From Stramenopiles sp. TOSAG23-6 (lineage: Eukaryota > Sar), in contig LT636220.1 of assembly GCA_900128565.1 (NCBI GenBank), positions 1 through 12,060 on the forward strand: a DNA stretch of 12,060 bases. Reading direction: 5' to 3'. This document shows, one piece after another, positions 1 through 8,029 of this stretch. The notes beneath the pieces are model-generated. The model did no database searches and was not told the origin of the DNA. It saw only the letters and a program-made list of their open reading frames with translations. The number at the start of each line of letters is the position of its first letter. Position 1 is the stretch's first letter. The translations under genes were made by a program, and so were the position numbers.

Positions 1-33
<33 letters not shown>

Positions 34-208
34 ACAGACAAAAGTAAAAGTTTTTATAATTTTTATATACAAATATTTCAAGTTTTTTTTGTGAATCTAA
101 AATATCTAGATCTTATAATAATAAATGTAATGAAATATACAATCTAAAGAAGCTGTTGTTTCCTTAATAATACATCTTTTTTCATTATATATATGAATAT
201 TTTCTTAT
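1..208. other. AT-rich flank, starts with 32-base poly-A
   Basis: No gene is visible. The first 32 bases are all A, which may be a contig edge or a genomic homopolymer. The rest is very AT-rich and lies 3' of the minus-strand C2 gene. That gene could continue here only if the donor-like GTAAGT at about 225-220 is used, but I see no convincing second exon. Confidence 0.6.
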
Positions 209-775
209 CTAATTCATGAACTTACCCTCGGTGATTCTCTCTCGAGTTAATGAGTAAGTAATAGTTCCCTGAACTTTCGACTTTGGCTTTCCATCTTTAT
301 TACTATTTGGAAATAGCCTCTGATCGACTTTATCAACTGGCATCTCCAAACGGTCTTTTAATGGTAAATCGTCATTATCTACTCGACAAACGTATTCTTT
401 CTTCTTCATATCCCACTTTGCTAAATTAAGTTCACTTTTTCCCATGAAGTCATTCCTGGAATATTTGTCTTTATCCCAAACTTCTAAAACAATTCTTGAG
501 AATTTTGCAGGAATATCATTCATTATGAATATTTCATCCCATTCAGGATTCTTTTTGTTTTGTTTCACGCTTGTTTGAACAGTAAATTGTTTCATCTCTT
601 TTAGCTTTTTGTAAGGTTTTTTGGAATCTTTTGATCTGAGGTCAAGAACGCGAACTTTCACGTATGGGTCAGAGTGTGAAAAAGCGTCCATTTTTTTCAG
701 ATTCTTTGCATATCGAATGAAGAGTTTGAAAGAAGGGATTGTTTCTACAGGTTTCTTACTACCACATATGCCCAT
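209..775 (-). CDS. C2-domain protein with MGxCxS acylation-type N-terminus
   Basis: Predicted 188-residue soluble protein with a single C2 domain (about residues 15-125), a fold that usually binds phospholipid in a calcium-dependent way. Calcium-site-like acidic residues are seen in DAFSHSDPYVKV and WDKDKYSRNDFMG. The open frame extends upstream to 838, but its first codon there is TTG, and a stop lies further upstream with no ATG. The first in-frame ATG is at 775, giving MGICGSKK: Gly2, Cys4 and Ser6 fit N-myristoylation with palmitoylation at Cys4. This suggests a membrane-anchored C2 protein (inference). The C-terminal region (VDQRLFPN..., VQGTITYSL) looks like the last strand of the domain plus a tail. 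Near the end a strong donor-like GTAAGT (225-220) precedes the stop, so an extra 3' exon is possible. The gene diverges from the Tat-like gene at 1197. Partner and process are unknown. Confidence 0.8.
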   Translation of the reverse strand: MGICGSKKPVETIPSFKLFIRYAKNLKKMDAFSHSDPYVKVRVLDLRSKDSKKPYKKLKEMKQFTVQTSVKQNKKNPEWDEIFIMNDIPAKFSRIVLEVWDKDKYSRNDFMGKSELNLAKWDMKKKEYVCRVDNDDLPLKDRLEMPVDKVDQRLFPNSNKDGKPKSKVQGTITYSLTRERITEGKFMN

Positions 776-1196
776 GGCTACTTTTCTTTGATTGAAGTTA
801 AGCTTTTTGAAGAAATCTTTTTTTTCTGGAGTACTCAAGTAGGAAAGCAGATTTTGGCAATTTGGTAAAACGGTTTCATGTTTTTTTTGTTTTTTGTTTT
901 TTTACTGAGCGCTATGACACGTGGCGAGAGTACGTAAGTCAAGTCAGACACAACAGAACACAACAGAACAGAACGTGTGTTTGACTCTTCTGAGGTAGAT
1001 CCAATACAGCCAACGGTATTAACTTATTCCTAAGTAGGAAGATAATAATAGAGCTACACAACACCAGCAAAAGAAGAGTTTTGTGTTGCTTAAGAAATGC
1101 AATAATCCATGATACTGTATACGTTTCGTTAGTCTGCGTAAAATTTCTTTGACACGTAAAGTTAATTTCAATCTGTAGCTTGAGCGAAATAGTGAC
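776..1196. promoter_or_regulatory. Divergent intergenic region between C2 and Tat-like genes
   Basis: This 421-base gap separates two divergently oriented genes and so should hold both promoters. It contains T-rich runs at about 879-902 and an imperfect A/C/G-rich tandem repeat with the unit ACAACAGAAC at about 948-975. No TATA box or named factor site can be assigned. A short minus-strand open frame at 1019-1237 overlaps the Tat-like start and looks spurious. Confidence 0.4.
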
Positions 1197-1907
1197 ATGT
1201 TTGGTTTAGGTATCGGTATTGGCGAGACTTGTGTCATTGGTGGCTTTGTGTATTTTATATTTGGAAGACGCGAATTGGTAGCATTTGCTCGAACAGGTGG
1301 TGCGTGGGTCGGCCATTTTGTTGGTTCTCTTCGCGCAACGCGGTCACAAATACGACAACTCTCGGGTACGTCTGATTTAAGTCAACTACGTGCTGATGTA
1401 CAAAGTGGCTTACACGAAATCCAGCAAATACGAAATGAAATTACGGCGGCTGGTTCAATTCGTGGATTTGCTGGTATGAGCCAAGCCCATCACTTTTCAT
1501 CAAATATAATATCAACAAAAGGTGACCCCTCAAAAAGTACAGAAAGTATTTCAAAAAAAACGCATAAAGCAACTGCATCTACGGTTCCTCATTTTTCAAA
1601 CAGTGAGTTGAAAAATTACGATACTGATAATATGTATGATAAAAGCAATATTAGTAACTATAAGAATTCATATAAAGACAAAGAAGCATGTACGCAAACA
1701 ATTTCTCCATATACTATGGAGAAAATGCCACTTGAAGAGAGTGCTCCGACGATGGATGATGTCATGAGAAAAACTTTTTCAGCAAAAGAGTATGCTGCAG
1801 CTGTTGAGAAATTTTCTGTTTCATCGCATACGGTTTCTGTTGCAAGTGGTGCAGACCATGTTACTAAAAGTATTGAGAACTTAAATAGATATCGCAGTAA
1901 AATATAA
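1197..1907 (+). CDS. TatA/TatB-like (MttA/Hcf106 family) membrane protein
   Basis: Predicted 236 residues. The N-terminus has TatA/B architecture: MFGLGIGIGE, then a short hydrophobic helix (about 9-23), then an FG hinge (IFGRREL), then an amphipathic segment (ELVAFARTGGAWVGHFV) followed by a charged helix to about residue 85. In bacteria, TatA/B subunits form the twin-arginine translocase that moves folded proteins across a membrane; TatB-type proteins have longer tails, as here. The rest (90-236) is polar, rich in Ser, Thr, Lys and Asn, without a recognised domain. No separate presequence is evident, but Tat proteins imported into mitochondria or plastids could use internal signals. No intron is seen. 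The call rests on the N-terminal pattern only. A different single-pass membrane protein is the main alternative. Confidence 0.6.
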   Translation: MFGLGIGIGETCVIGGFVYFIFGRRELVAFARTGGAWVGHFVGSLRATRSQIRQLSGTSDLSQLRADVQSGLHEIQQIRNEITAAGSIRGFAGMSQAHHFSSNIISTKGDPSKSTESISKKTHKATASTVPHFSNSELKNYDTDNMYDKSNISNYKNSYKDKEACTQTISPYTMEKMPLEESAPTMDDVMRKTFSAKEYAAAVEKFSVSSHTVSVASGADHVTKSIENLNRYRSKI

Positions 1908-2129
1908 AATGAAAAAAAAAATAGAATTTATTTGAAATTTTCTTGTGTCCAACAATCTACAATTTTAATTTTGAAATTTCACAATTTTTTTTTTCCTTGT
2001 TACCCGGGAACCTATATTTTGGAAGCTAAATTTTGATCTGTCAACACGCTGTTTTTGTGTCAATTCGATTCGTTATCTATTGTACAATACGAAAATATAA
2101 ATCTACAAGTGTTTGCAATGGTGATTCCA
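1908..2129. other. Intergenic region between Tat-like gene and profilin
   Basis: AT-rich spacer between two plus-strand genes. It includes poly-A/T tracts near 1910-1922 and 1984-1996 and a CCCGGGAA island near 2004. It must hold the 3' end of the Tat-like transcript and the profilin promoter. No specific signal is recognised. Confidence 0.4.
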
Positions 2130-2688
2130 ATGTCTTGGCAGTCGTATATTGATACACAACTTATTGCAAGTGGTTATGTAAGTGATGCCACGATTTTGTG
2201 TAAAAAAACTGGTTCATCATGGGCCAACACAACTGATTTTCATGTACGTTCAATTGTTTTGTTTTTTATTATTCAGCATTAGTATTCTATAGTTCTTACC
2301 TCTCAACACTTGTGATATTTTTTCATTAAAGCTTCGAAAGTATAAGTGTGCCATAACATGTGAAGATATGAATGAAGCAGATGTAATAGTGAATGAAGCA
2401 GACGATATATCATCATTCTGTATATTAGGAAAAGTGCCTACTGCCGGTCTGCGAGTCAATGGTCAGAGGTATAGAGTCCTGAAAGTTGTCAAAGGAACGG
2501 AAGCTAAACCGTTTGGCGAATGTGTTGTGTATGGTATTCATAAAAGTGGTGGAATTTGTATGGTCGCAACTAAAAAGATAATTATCATTTGTATTTATAA
2601 CACAGAAGTTGATCCAACGTTTACAAACGTAAAGTGCAATCAAACGTGTGAGACTCTAGGAAAATACCTTTTTGAAAATGGTTTTTAA
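2130..2688 (+). CDS. Profilin, two exons
   Basis: Profilin binds actin monomers, and commonly poly-proline and phosphoinositides, to control actin assembly in the cytoplasm. Exon 1 (2130-2243) begins MSWQSYIDTQLIASG, the classic profilin N-terminus, and includes SSWANTTDFH. Exon 2 (2332-2688) holds GKVPTAGLRVNGQRYRVL, GGICMVATKK and the C-terminal helix CETLGKYLFENGF. Joining at CAT|CTT keeps phase 0 and gives 156 residues, somewhat longer than the usual 125-140. An in-frame ATG at 2118 would add MVIP; 2130 is chosen because MSWQ is the conserved family start. The canonical GT-AG intron (2244-2331) lacks the repeated core found in other introns here. The last 16 codons and stop are duplicated just downstream (2695-2749). 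Confidence 0.9.
2244..2331 (+). other. Profilin intron, ordinary GT-AG type
   Basis: An 88-base intron with donor CAT|GTACGT and acceptor CATTAAAG|CTTCGA. A possible branch region TTACCTCTCAAC lies upstream of a T-rich stretch. It shares the CAT|GTACGT donor context with the introner-like introns but lacks their CATACGAAATTTTGTAC core, and it ends in AG. It serves as the local reference for a non-repetitive intron. Confidence 0.75.
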
Positions 2689-2749
2689 ATTAAATCAAAC
2701 ATGTGAGACTCTAGGAAAATACCTTTTTGAAAATGGTTTTTAAATTAAA
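2638..2749 (+). repeat. 55-bp tandem duplication of profilin 3' end
   Basis: Two adjacent 55-base copies (about 2640-2694 and 2695-2749) differ at one base (2646 G versus 2701 A). The unit carries the last codons, the stop TAA and a few 3' bases. The second copy lies wholly behind the stop of the first, so the protein is unchanged. Confidence 0.95.
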
Positions 2750-3019
2750 TATATTACATAAAAATGAAATTATTTTTGAAAGCCTGTTTTATTTAAAGCA
2801 TTTTGATGAAAGAATCAAAAAACTTCATATATTAATCATATAATGACTAATTACGCATTCGAATTTATAATAGGAAAATAACATCGTTAGAAACAACGAT
2901 TAGAATTTAGTAAATTTCTTTAGTGAAAAAACATCTTGTCGAGTCCGCAAACATCCTTGATATAAGAGTTTCCGTAGTTTAACAAGCAATATGAATTTAC
3001 TCCATGGTAGTATCTAGAT
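2750..3019. other. Convergent 3' region between profilin and LSM14
   Basis: AT-rich stretch between the 3' ends of profilin (plus) and the LSM14-like gene (minus). The minus-strand open frame reaching 2920 is an out-of-frame shadow of the LSM14 gene. I see no other gene or RNA. Confidence 0.5.
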
Positions 3020-4414
3020 TCAAGACCTTTCTGAAGAGGCTTTTGCAGCTCTGATTGCAGCTGTCTCCTGGCCATTACGACTGCGCCAATTACTTGAAGT
3101 CGTCGCCCGGTTATTGAAATTGTTGTTACGCTTTCTCTCGTTACGACGTCCATTGTTGCCACGATAGTTCACACGATTGTTACCATTTGAATGTCGACCT
3201 TGATTTAAGCTAGTTGCACCAAAAGTATCCATATTCAAACGATTTTCCTCGTTAACACGAGTGCGATAGTTAGGACGGCGCTTTGCTCCAGCTGCAAGTT
3301 TTTCCAACTTATCTAGAGCGGAACACGAAATTGAATCGAAAAAGGACGTTTTTTTATCATATTTTACCACAGGTTGAATCACTGTTTCATCAACTTCGGC
3401 ACTTTTTTTTGGATCAAAGTCTGCAAACTGTTCAAGACCAGCAGCAAAATCAAACATATTATCAGGAACTTTTGGTTTTGAAGAATTTTTACCACCAATG
3501 CTTCTAGTTCGCATATTCATGAGGTGGCTTCCCATGCCAGGCATGTTCTGATTATTTTTTCTGCGGTTATTTTGTTGTACACGTTGATTACTTTGTTTGC
3601 CACGATGGTAACCATTTTGACTAACACTGGAGAAGTTTGGACGATTTCCACCACTCCATGCATTCTTTGGAGGTCCCTGGCGCACTTGTCGTGATGGTTG
3701 CTGTTGTTGATTGACGTTTCGAGATGCTGGTTGTTGAGTGCTTCGAGAAGCAGGCTGTTGTTTCGGTTTATTTTGCCAATTTTGAGGTTCGTTTTGGTTC
3801 TGGTTTTGTTGCCATATATCACGAGGTTTTTGTTGACCTCGCTGCTGCTGCTGTTGATATTTGAGGTTGTTTTGATTCTGTTGTGCTACTTGCTTTGAAA
3901 CTTGACGTACTCGATTGCGCTCCTGTCTCTCTTTCTCTATCTGTGCTCTTTGCTGCTCTTGCTGACGGAGCTCCGCTGAACCAATGGGGTGTCCAGAATC
4001 TTCCCATGGTGTGTTCACTGGATTTGTTCCCAACGAAGACAGAGACTCTTGCTGCTGCTGAACTGGCTTCGCACGTGCTTGCTGCTGCTGATTTTGCTGT
4101 ACTATTTTCTTAGGAGCTTGAATAGAAACGATTGCAGGATCATTTGGGATTTTAGCCGTTGGCTTTGGTCTTTCATTGACGTGTAAATCTTTGATATCTG
4201 CAGCACTAAAAATGATATATTCATACACCTCTGAGCTTGGTGGGATCTGAGGACCTTGGCGAGGTCGACCTTCTGTGCCAAAAGACCTCACACTCTGTAA
4301 AGAAACTGTAGAATTCTCTGTGTCAATTTGATATAATGTGCCTTCATAACGAATCTCACTCTTTGATATAAGTGTAATTCTCGACCCAATATAAGGGATA
4401 CCTTGGTTCGACAT
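3020..4414 (-). CDS. LSM14/Scd6/RAP55 family mRNA decapping and translation repressor
   Basis: Predicted 464 residues, intronless, with the full family layout. The N-terminal LSm-like domain (about 5-80) includes [20 protein letters not shown] and [11 protein letters not shown] Gln-rich low-complexity region (about 105-250) follows. The FDF motif is at 321-323 ([13 protein letters not shown]), the FFD box at 358-360 ([12 protein letters not shown]) and the TFG box at 397-399 ([14 protein letters not shown]). The C-terminus is rich in Arg, Asn and Gly. In known members the LSm and FDF regions contact decapping factors and a DEAD-box helicase in P-bodies, and the RG-rich parts bind RNA. Gln runs are encoded by imperfect CAG/CAA tracts (GCTGCTGCTG on the plus strand near 3841 and 4051). 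The start ATG at 4414 gives the expected [10 protein letters not shown]. The gene diverges from the kinase gene at 4761. Confidence 0.93.
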   Translation of the reverse strand: MSNQGIPYIGSRITLISKSEIRYEGTLYQIDTENSTVSLQSVRSFGTEGRPRQGPQIPPSSEVYEYIIFSAADIKDLHVNERPKPTAKIPNDPAIVSIQAPKKIVQQNQQQQARAKPVQQQQESLSSLGTNPVNTPWEDSGHPIGSAELRQQEQQRAQIEKERQERNRVRQVSKQVAQQNQNNLKYQQQQQRGQQKPRDIWQQNQNQNEPQNWQNKPKQQPASRSTQQPASRNVNQQQQPSRQVRQGPPKNAWSGGNRPNFSSVSQNGYHRGKQSNQRVQQNNRRKNNQNMPGMGSHLMNMRTRSIGGKNSSKPKVPDNMFDFAAGLEQFADFDPKKSAEVDETVIQPVVKYDKKTSFFDSISCSALDKLEKLAAGAKRRPNYRTRVNEENRLNMDTFGATSLNQGRHSNGNNRVNYRGNNGRRNERKRNNNFNNRATTSSNWRSRNGQETAAIRAAKASSERS

Positions 4415-4760
4415 ATTCTACTTAATTATTCGCAGTTCCTGTATTCTTCTGCGCTGGTGCAACAAAGAACAAGCGGGCGAGCCGGTAAATATTAAAATGA
4501 TCATCATGATCATCATCAGTCAGAGCGACAAAAAACACGAAATACAGTCCTTTTTGAAGGGTAACCAGGTAACGGATTTTGCTGAAAAAAAGAAAACTTC
4601 GAAAATAGGATATAGTAGTAGAGAATAGATACGGTACAGCACGTGTTTAAAGGTAAATACATCGAATCTAACAATAAGCGACTTTTACCCTAAAGGGCTA
4701 ACGCAAATCTCAAGCACACTTTGTTTAACCACATCCAAAGGAAGTTGTATTAACTCTCTA
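4415..4760. promoter_or_regulatory. Divergent promoter region between LSM14 and kinase genes
   Basis: A 346-base gap between two divergent genes. It contains a run of overlapping GATCAT/ATGATC palindromes at about 4497-4516. No TATA box, initiator or known factor site can be assigned, so promoter content is inferred from gene orientation. Confidence 0.4.
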
Positions 4761-6275
4761 ATGATGAAATTAGCTTCCCTTCATAGAAGCTTAGCAGTAG
4801 TGGTGATTCTCCATAAAATTTTAAGCATTTCAGCTATGAACTGGAATTGCGGAGGGTTGTGCGGCGAGCGCCGCCGCCGTAGTCAAAAGAATTCTTCCCG
4901 GATGGTCACTGAGGTGTCATTGCCTTTGTCCCGGATGGTCACTGAGGTGTCATCGCCTTTGTCCCGGGTGGTCATACCTAACACACTACCCGACACACTC
5001 GAAAAGATTCGGAATATGGAACAAATTGGAGTGGGTGCATCGGGAACGGTATATGCAGACCACAACAATAATTACGCATGGAAAGTCTTTGCTGACCCTA
5101 TCAGAGCTAGAGATGAAATAGAACTTGGATTCGCCGCCAGTGTATGTCCCAATGTTGCCCGGATACTTGCTACAATCGGTATTTGCAAAAGCTCACCGAC
5201 TCCAGGTGGGAAAAGAAAAGAAACAACTTGCATAGTGCTAACAGACGGTTCCTCAAAGACGTGTCCAGAAGGTGAGAGTTGCGAAGTTCAAGCTATCGCA
5301 CTTCCACTTTATACTCAGGGGGATTTGTTTGAGGAATATGCCAAGATTTATTTTAAGTATCAGAAAATGGGTGGCCGAAGATTTGAAAACTTGAGAGAAA
5401 TTCAAAGAGTTGAGTTTGGAATTGAAGTACTTGAAATGGTCAAACTGCTACAATATGTTCAGCAAGCTTTGGAGTGTATGCATAAACCACCGGTACAAAT
5501 ATCACACAATGACGTGAAAATAGAAAATTTCCTTCTTCGAACAAACAAGGAAGGGAGACTAGAACTTGATATCGCGGATTTCGGAGGTGCTTGCAAGTTT
5601 GGTGATGGTTGTAGAACAACGTTCACAAGGGACTTCGTTCCACCAGAAATGGTTGGAACTCTACGAAGGGGTGTATTTGTTGCAAGAGATTCATATGACA
5701 AGTGGTCCTTAGCAGCATCTTTTTTGAATATTCTCACAGTAATTCGGTTAAATAACTTTGCGGAAACCCTTTACAATGCTGCCATCAACAAAGATGCCGG
5801 ACTTGATTCAGGACTTAATTCTCTCCTAGAAAACTGGGTGCAGGCGTTTGGCGATAGCTTNAAAGATATTGGTAANTTTCTTCTGGAGACAATATTTGAA
5901 ACTGGTTTAAAGAGGGAAGAATCTAATAGAGCATGGCTTCCATTTGCTGATATNAAACTTAAAATTGATCAACATATTGAAAACATGAATGAACATATTC
6001 AAAATCTGAGAGAAGCAAACGAATTAGCTCTTATAACACTGGAAGATGCAAATCAACCTGCTATATCAATTCAAACAGTTTCGGGTCCTCACTCGGAAGC
6101 ATTAGCATCTGCAGCAGATCATCCCGAATCATCAATTCAAACAGTTTCGGGTCCTCACTCGGAAGCATTAGCATCTGCAGCGGATCAACCCGATTTGTTT
6201 ATTACACTTGCATCTAAATTGCTTCACGACATGATGCCTGCCACGGTTAACCATGAACAAATATTTATAAAATAA
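4761..6275 (+). CDS. Protein kinase with predicted signal peptide (secreted or lumenal)
   Basis: Predicted 504 residues, no intron. The N-terminus has a hydrophobic stretch (about 10-25, SLAVVVILHKILSISA) fitting a signal peptide, then a Cys/Arg patch (NCGGLCGERRRR). Residues about 48-70 hold two 11-residue repeats (RMVTEVSLPLS type). The kinase domain spans about 85-390: Gly loop GVGASGTVY (90-98), lysine in WKVF (K108), catalytic loop HNDVKIEN with D251, K253 and N256, DFG at 273-275, PPE at 294-296 and DKWSL (313-317). All core catalytic residues are present; the HRD arginine is Asn. The C-terminal tail contains a predicted helix and two 22-residue repeats. Three ambiguous bases (5861, 5876, 5954) leave single unknown residues. 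Such kinases occur among secreted proteins of parasitic protists, but target and destination are not known. The substrate cannot be inferred. Confidence 0.85.
   Translation: MMKLASLHRSLAVVVILHKILSISAMNWNCGGLCGERRRRSQKNSSRMVTEVSLPLSRMVTEVSSPLSRVVIPNTLPDTLEKIRNMEQIGVGASGTVYADHNNNYAWKVFADPIRARDEIELGFAASVCPNVARILATIGICKSSPTPGGKRKETTCIVLTDGSSKTCPEGESCEVQAIALPLYTQGDLFEEYAKIYFKYQKMGGRRFENLREIQRVEFGIEVLEMVKLLQYVQQALECMHKPPVQISHNDVKIENFLLRTNKEGRLELDIADFGGACKFGDGCRTTFTRDFVPPEMVGTLRRGVFVARDSYDKWSLAASFLNILTVIRLNNFAETLYNAAINKDAGLDSGLNSLLENWVQAFGDSXKDIGXFLLETIFETGLKREESNRAWLPFADXKLKIDQHIENMNEHIQNLREANELALITLEDANQPAISIQTVSGPHSEALASAADHPESSIQTVSGPHSEALASAADQPDLFITLASKLLHDMMPATVNHEQIFIK
4896..4975 (+). repeat. 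33-bp tandem repeat in the kinase N-terminal region
   Basis: Two 33-base copies (4896-4928 and 4929-4961) differ by one base. They are followed by a partial third copy (TCCCGGGTGGTCAT from 4962). Each encodes 11 residues of the type SRMVTEVSLPL, between the Cys/Arg patch and the kinase domain. The length, 3 x 11, keeps the reading frame. Confidence 0.93.
6065..6196 (+). repeat. 66-bp tandem repeat in the kinase C-terminal tail
   Basis: Two 66-base copies (6065-6130 and 6131-6196) encode 22-residue units starting SIQTVSGPHSEALASAAD. They differ at only a few bases near the end of the unit. Near identity implies a recent duplication in a probably disordered tail. Confidence 0.93.
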
Positions 6276-6314
6276 TGAGGCTATGCAAGACGTTTAATAT
6301 TTTTATAAAAAGAA

Positions 6315-6320
6315 AATAAA
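6315..6320 (+). terminator. Possible AATAAA polyadenylation signal of kinase gene
   Basis: AATAAA occurs 40 bases after the kinase stop. In such AT-rich sequence it may be chance. The convergent hydroxylase gene ends at 6357, so the two transcripts have only an 81-base gap in which to end. Confidence 0.3.
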
Positions 6321-6356
6321 TTTTTATACAGATCATCAACTTATTCAAAAAAAAGT

Positions 6357-7605
6357 TTATCCTAGACTAAGATGCTGTAGACTTTTATCCGTGACCCAAA
6401 TATTCATACCATATTTCGTATAACCCTCTTTTATAATAGGCTGAGCTTCATGAACTGTCAAAGGATCAGCTTCATTGGGTCGTTTATTTCTTACATCCAA
6501 ATTTGAAAAAAGCAAAGCCTTACGAGCAATAGGTTGCACGGCTAAAATTGGTTCAAGTGCGGGAAATGCAGTGCAGCCACCAGCCTCAGGGGGTAAATCG
6601 TTGAGATAAACAAAAAAAGTAGCCAAACGTCGAGGAGGTACTATTGGACCACATTGGCCATTTTCATCAAGGGAGCAGCAATCATATATCGTAAAAAAAT
6701 ATATTGTTTTTTTGTTAGGTACAACATTTCGTATGAAAAAAAAATTGAAATTCATGATGAAAACATACATGATGTACGTTAAACTTTTGACCCATTGTGT
6801 AGCTTACAATTTGCAATGGTTCAACATTTTGAGGTGGTACACCTAATATCTCTGCTGCTCGTCTTTCAACTGCTCGAACAACTGTGTCTTGGCCTTTTTT
6901 AAGAAAAATAAACCGAGATGTTCTGTCACTACTCACATGAGAAGCTAAATCATCATCTTCCGTAAAGGAACTTTGAAATCTATTTTTTTCATTCGTAATA
7001 ATGGAACGCAAGTGTAACAACTCCGATTCTGTCAAGAACTCATCAATTGTAAATATATTTGGATTTTCTGGTGCTGGTTTTCTAGACACCAAAGATAGCG
7101 TTCTCCGCTTTGCTCGTTGAGTTAATGGTTGGGGTCGAGAAAATAAGTTGATAAATCTAAAAGGAAGGGGTGGAGTTTTAGCAGATGATCGTCGAAGATG
7201 CGCTCGATGATTTGGTTTTTCTATAGTACTATTTGGTGTCTTACCTTGTGAGTCTGGTGTGTCTCGAGGTCTTATAGACGAAATTACTACACTTGTGTCT
7301 TCACTTCCATCATCAAAAAGTAAGTTATATGTCCAATTACCCTCTGACAAATAATTAATATCAATGATTGTAGCTGGAAAATATGCCTTACCGTATTCTT
7401 CACTTTCCCCACAGTTCCACATTGCCTCTACAAAATCACCAACTGAAAAGGTACTCGGAGGAGTGTGCATTTCTGAGGTTTTGTTTGTAATAATGCTTTC
7501 GCTTGAAAACGAAACACGTCGGCGCTTTGCGTTGCTCTCTAAAACAGTACTAATAACATTCTCTTTGATGGACCCAATATCATTTTCACTTTGAATATGC
7601 GACAT
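6357..7605 (-). CDS. Tudor-like/prolyl 4-hydroxylase (2OG-Fe(II) oxygenase) fusion, two exons
   Basis: Exon 1 is 7605-6769 and exon 2 about 6686-6357, giving about 388 residues. An N-terminal Tudor/agenet-like domain (about 37-95) shows FSVGDFVEAMWN, FPATIIDINY and LLFDDGSED. After a basic linker comes a prolyl 4-hydroxylase domain: NIFTIDEFLTESELLHLRS, DRTSRFIFL, the substrate-side strand LQIVSYTMGQKFNVHH, then RRLATFFVYLND, GGCTAFPAL, KALLFSN, and distal His with Lys in VHEAQPIIKEGYTKYGMN. The metal HxD falls exactly at the intron junction (HH|YD). These enzymes use 2-oxoglutarate, O2 and Fe(II) to hydroxylate prolines. No signal peptide is seen, so a cytosolic or nuclear role is likelier than collagen-type ER modification (inference). 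The exon 2 start is uncertain by one or two codons. Confidence 0.85.
6687..6768 (-). mobile_element. Introner-like intron in hydroxylase gene
   Basis: About 82 bases. Donor CAT|GTATGT; core at 6735-6714 on the minus strand (CATACGAAATGTTGTAC + CTAAC). No AG occurs between the core and the first 50 or so bases of exon 2, and the first downstream AG (CCAATAG) would break the frame. The 3' end, inferred at ACGATA|TATGAT from the reading frame and the HxD motif, is therefore not AG. Exact position uncertain. Confidence 0.75.
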
Positions 7606-7716
7606 TCCTTATTTATTTGGTACTGCAAAATGTGACATAATACATATTAAAAATTAACATTTTTCATTCCTTCTTCCACACGAAAACAACAGAAGTCGCA
7701 ATTACGACATTACTAA

Positions 7717-7743
7717 TTAGGGTTAGCGTTAGCGTTAGGGTTA
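7717..7743 (+). repeat. Interstitial telomere-like repeats
   Basis: Four contiguous hexamers TTAGGG, TTAGCG, TTAGCG, TTAGGG plus a partial TTA. They resemble the common eukaryotic telomere unit with one substitution in the two middle copies. They lie inside the open frame of the SH3-like fragment, just before its recognisable part. Confidence 0.8.
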
Positions 7744-7754
7744 ACAAAACTACT

Positions 7755-7916
7755 GTGATAATAGTAGGTTTAGAAAAGGCGACACAGTTTAATGGACAGA
7801 TCGGCACAATTTTGAGATATATTCCAGACAAGGAAAGATATGTTGTTAAAGTTGACTATGCTAGTGGGCATAAAAAACTACTACTAAAAAGAAGCAATAT
7901 TGTACAAAAGAGTTAA
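7755..7916 (+). pseudogene. SH3-like C-terminal coding fragment without a start codon
   Basis: A plus-strand frame (open from 7641, stop at 7914-7916) encodes VGLEKATQFNGQIGTILRY, then RYVVKVDY and LLLKRSNIVQ. This fits the small SH3-like beta-barrel seen in many protist proteins (GL...NG..G.V...RY.V......L.K..N). No ATG exists in this frame before the barrel; only GTG at 7755. Telomere-like hexamers sit immediately upstream. It may be the last exon of a gene whose start is missing, a relic cut by a repair event, or an exon spliced from an unseen start. Transcription is uncertain. Confidence 0.5.
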
Positions 7917-8029
7917 AATTGTGATGGAAGTATGTTTTATATTTTTGTGCAAGTACATCTCGACAAGCCTACTAATAAAAATTTGTATAAAAAGAATTAA
8001 ATCTTTCCTAATGTAAAAGAAAAAAAAAA

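Noticed and set aside
1-32. Poly-A as the tail of a retrocopied gene
   Set aside because: Nothing upstream is visible in the window, so a retrocopy cannot be distinguished from a contig-edge homopolymer.
1019-1237. Minus-strand open frame of 72 codons upstream of the Tat-like gene
   Set aside because: It overlaps the start of the Tat-like gene, has no recognisable domain and looks like chance.
3517-4186. Several open frames on both strands inside the LSM14 gene
   Set aside because: They are shadows of the low-complexity Gln/Asn-rich coding sequence in other frames.
4497-4516. GATCAT palindromes as a protein-binding operator
   Set aside because: They can be explained as a short ATC-type microsatellite, and no other evidence supports a binding site.
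7755-7757. GTG as a real start for the SH3-like fragment
   Set aside because: Nuclear genes rarely start at GTG, and the frame continues upstream without any signal, so a truncated or spliced fragment is more likely.
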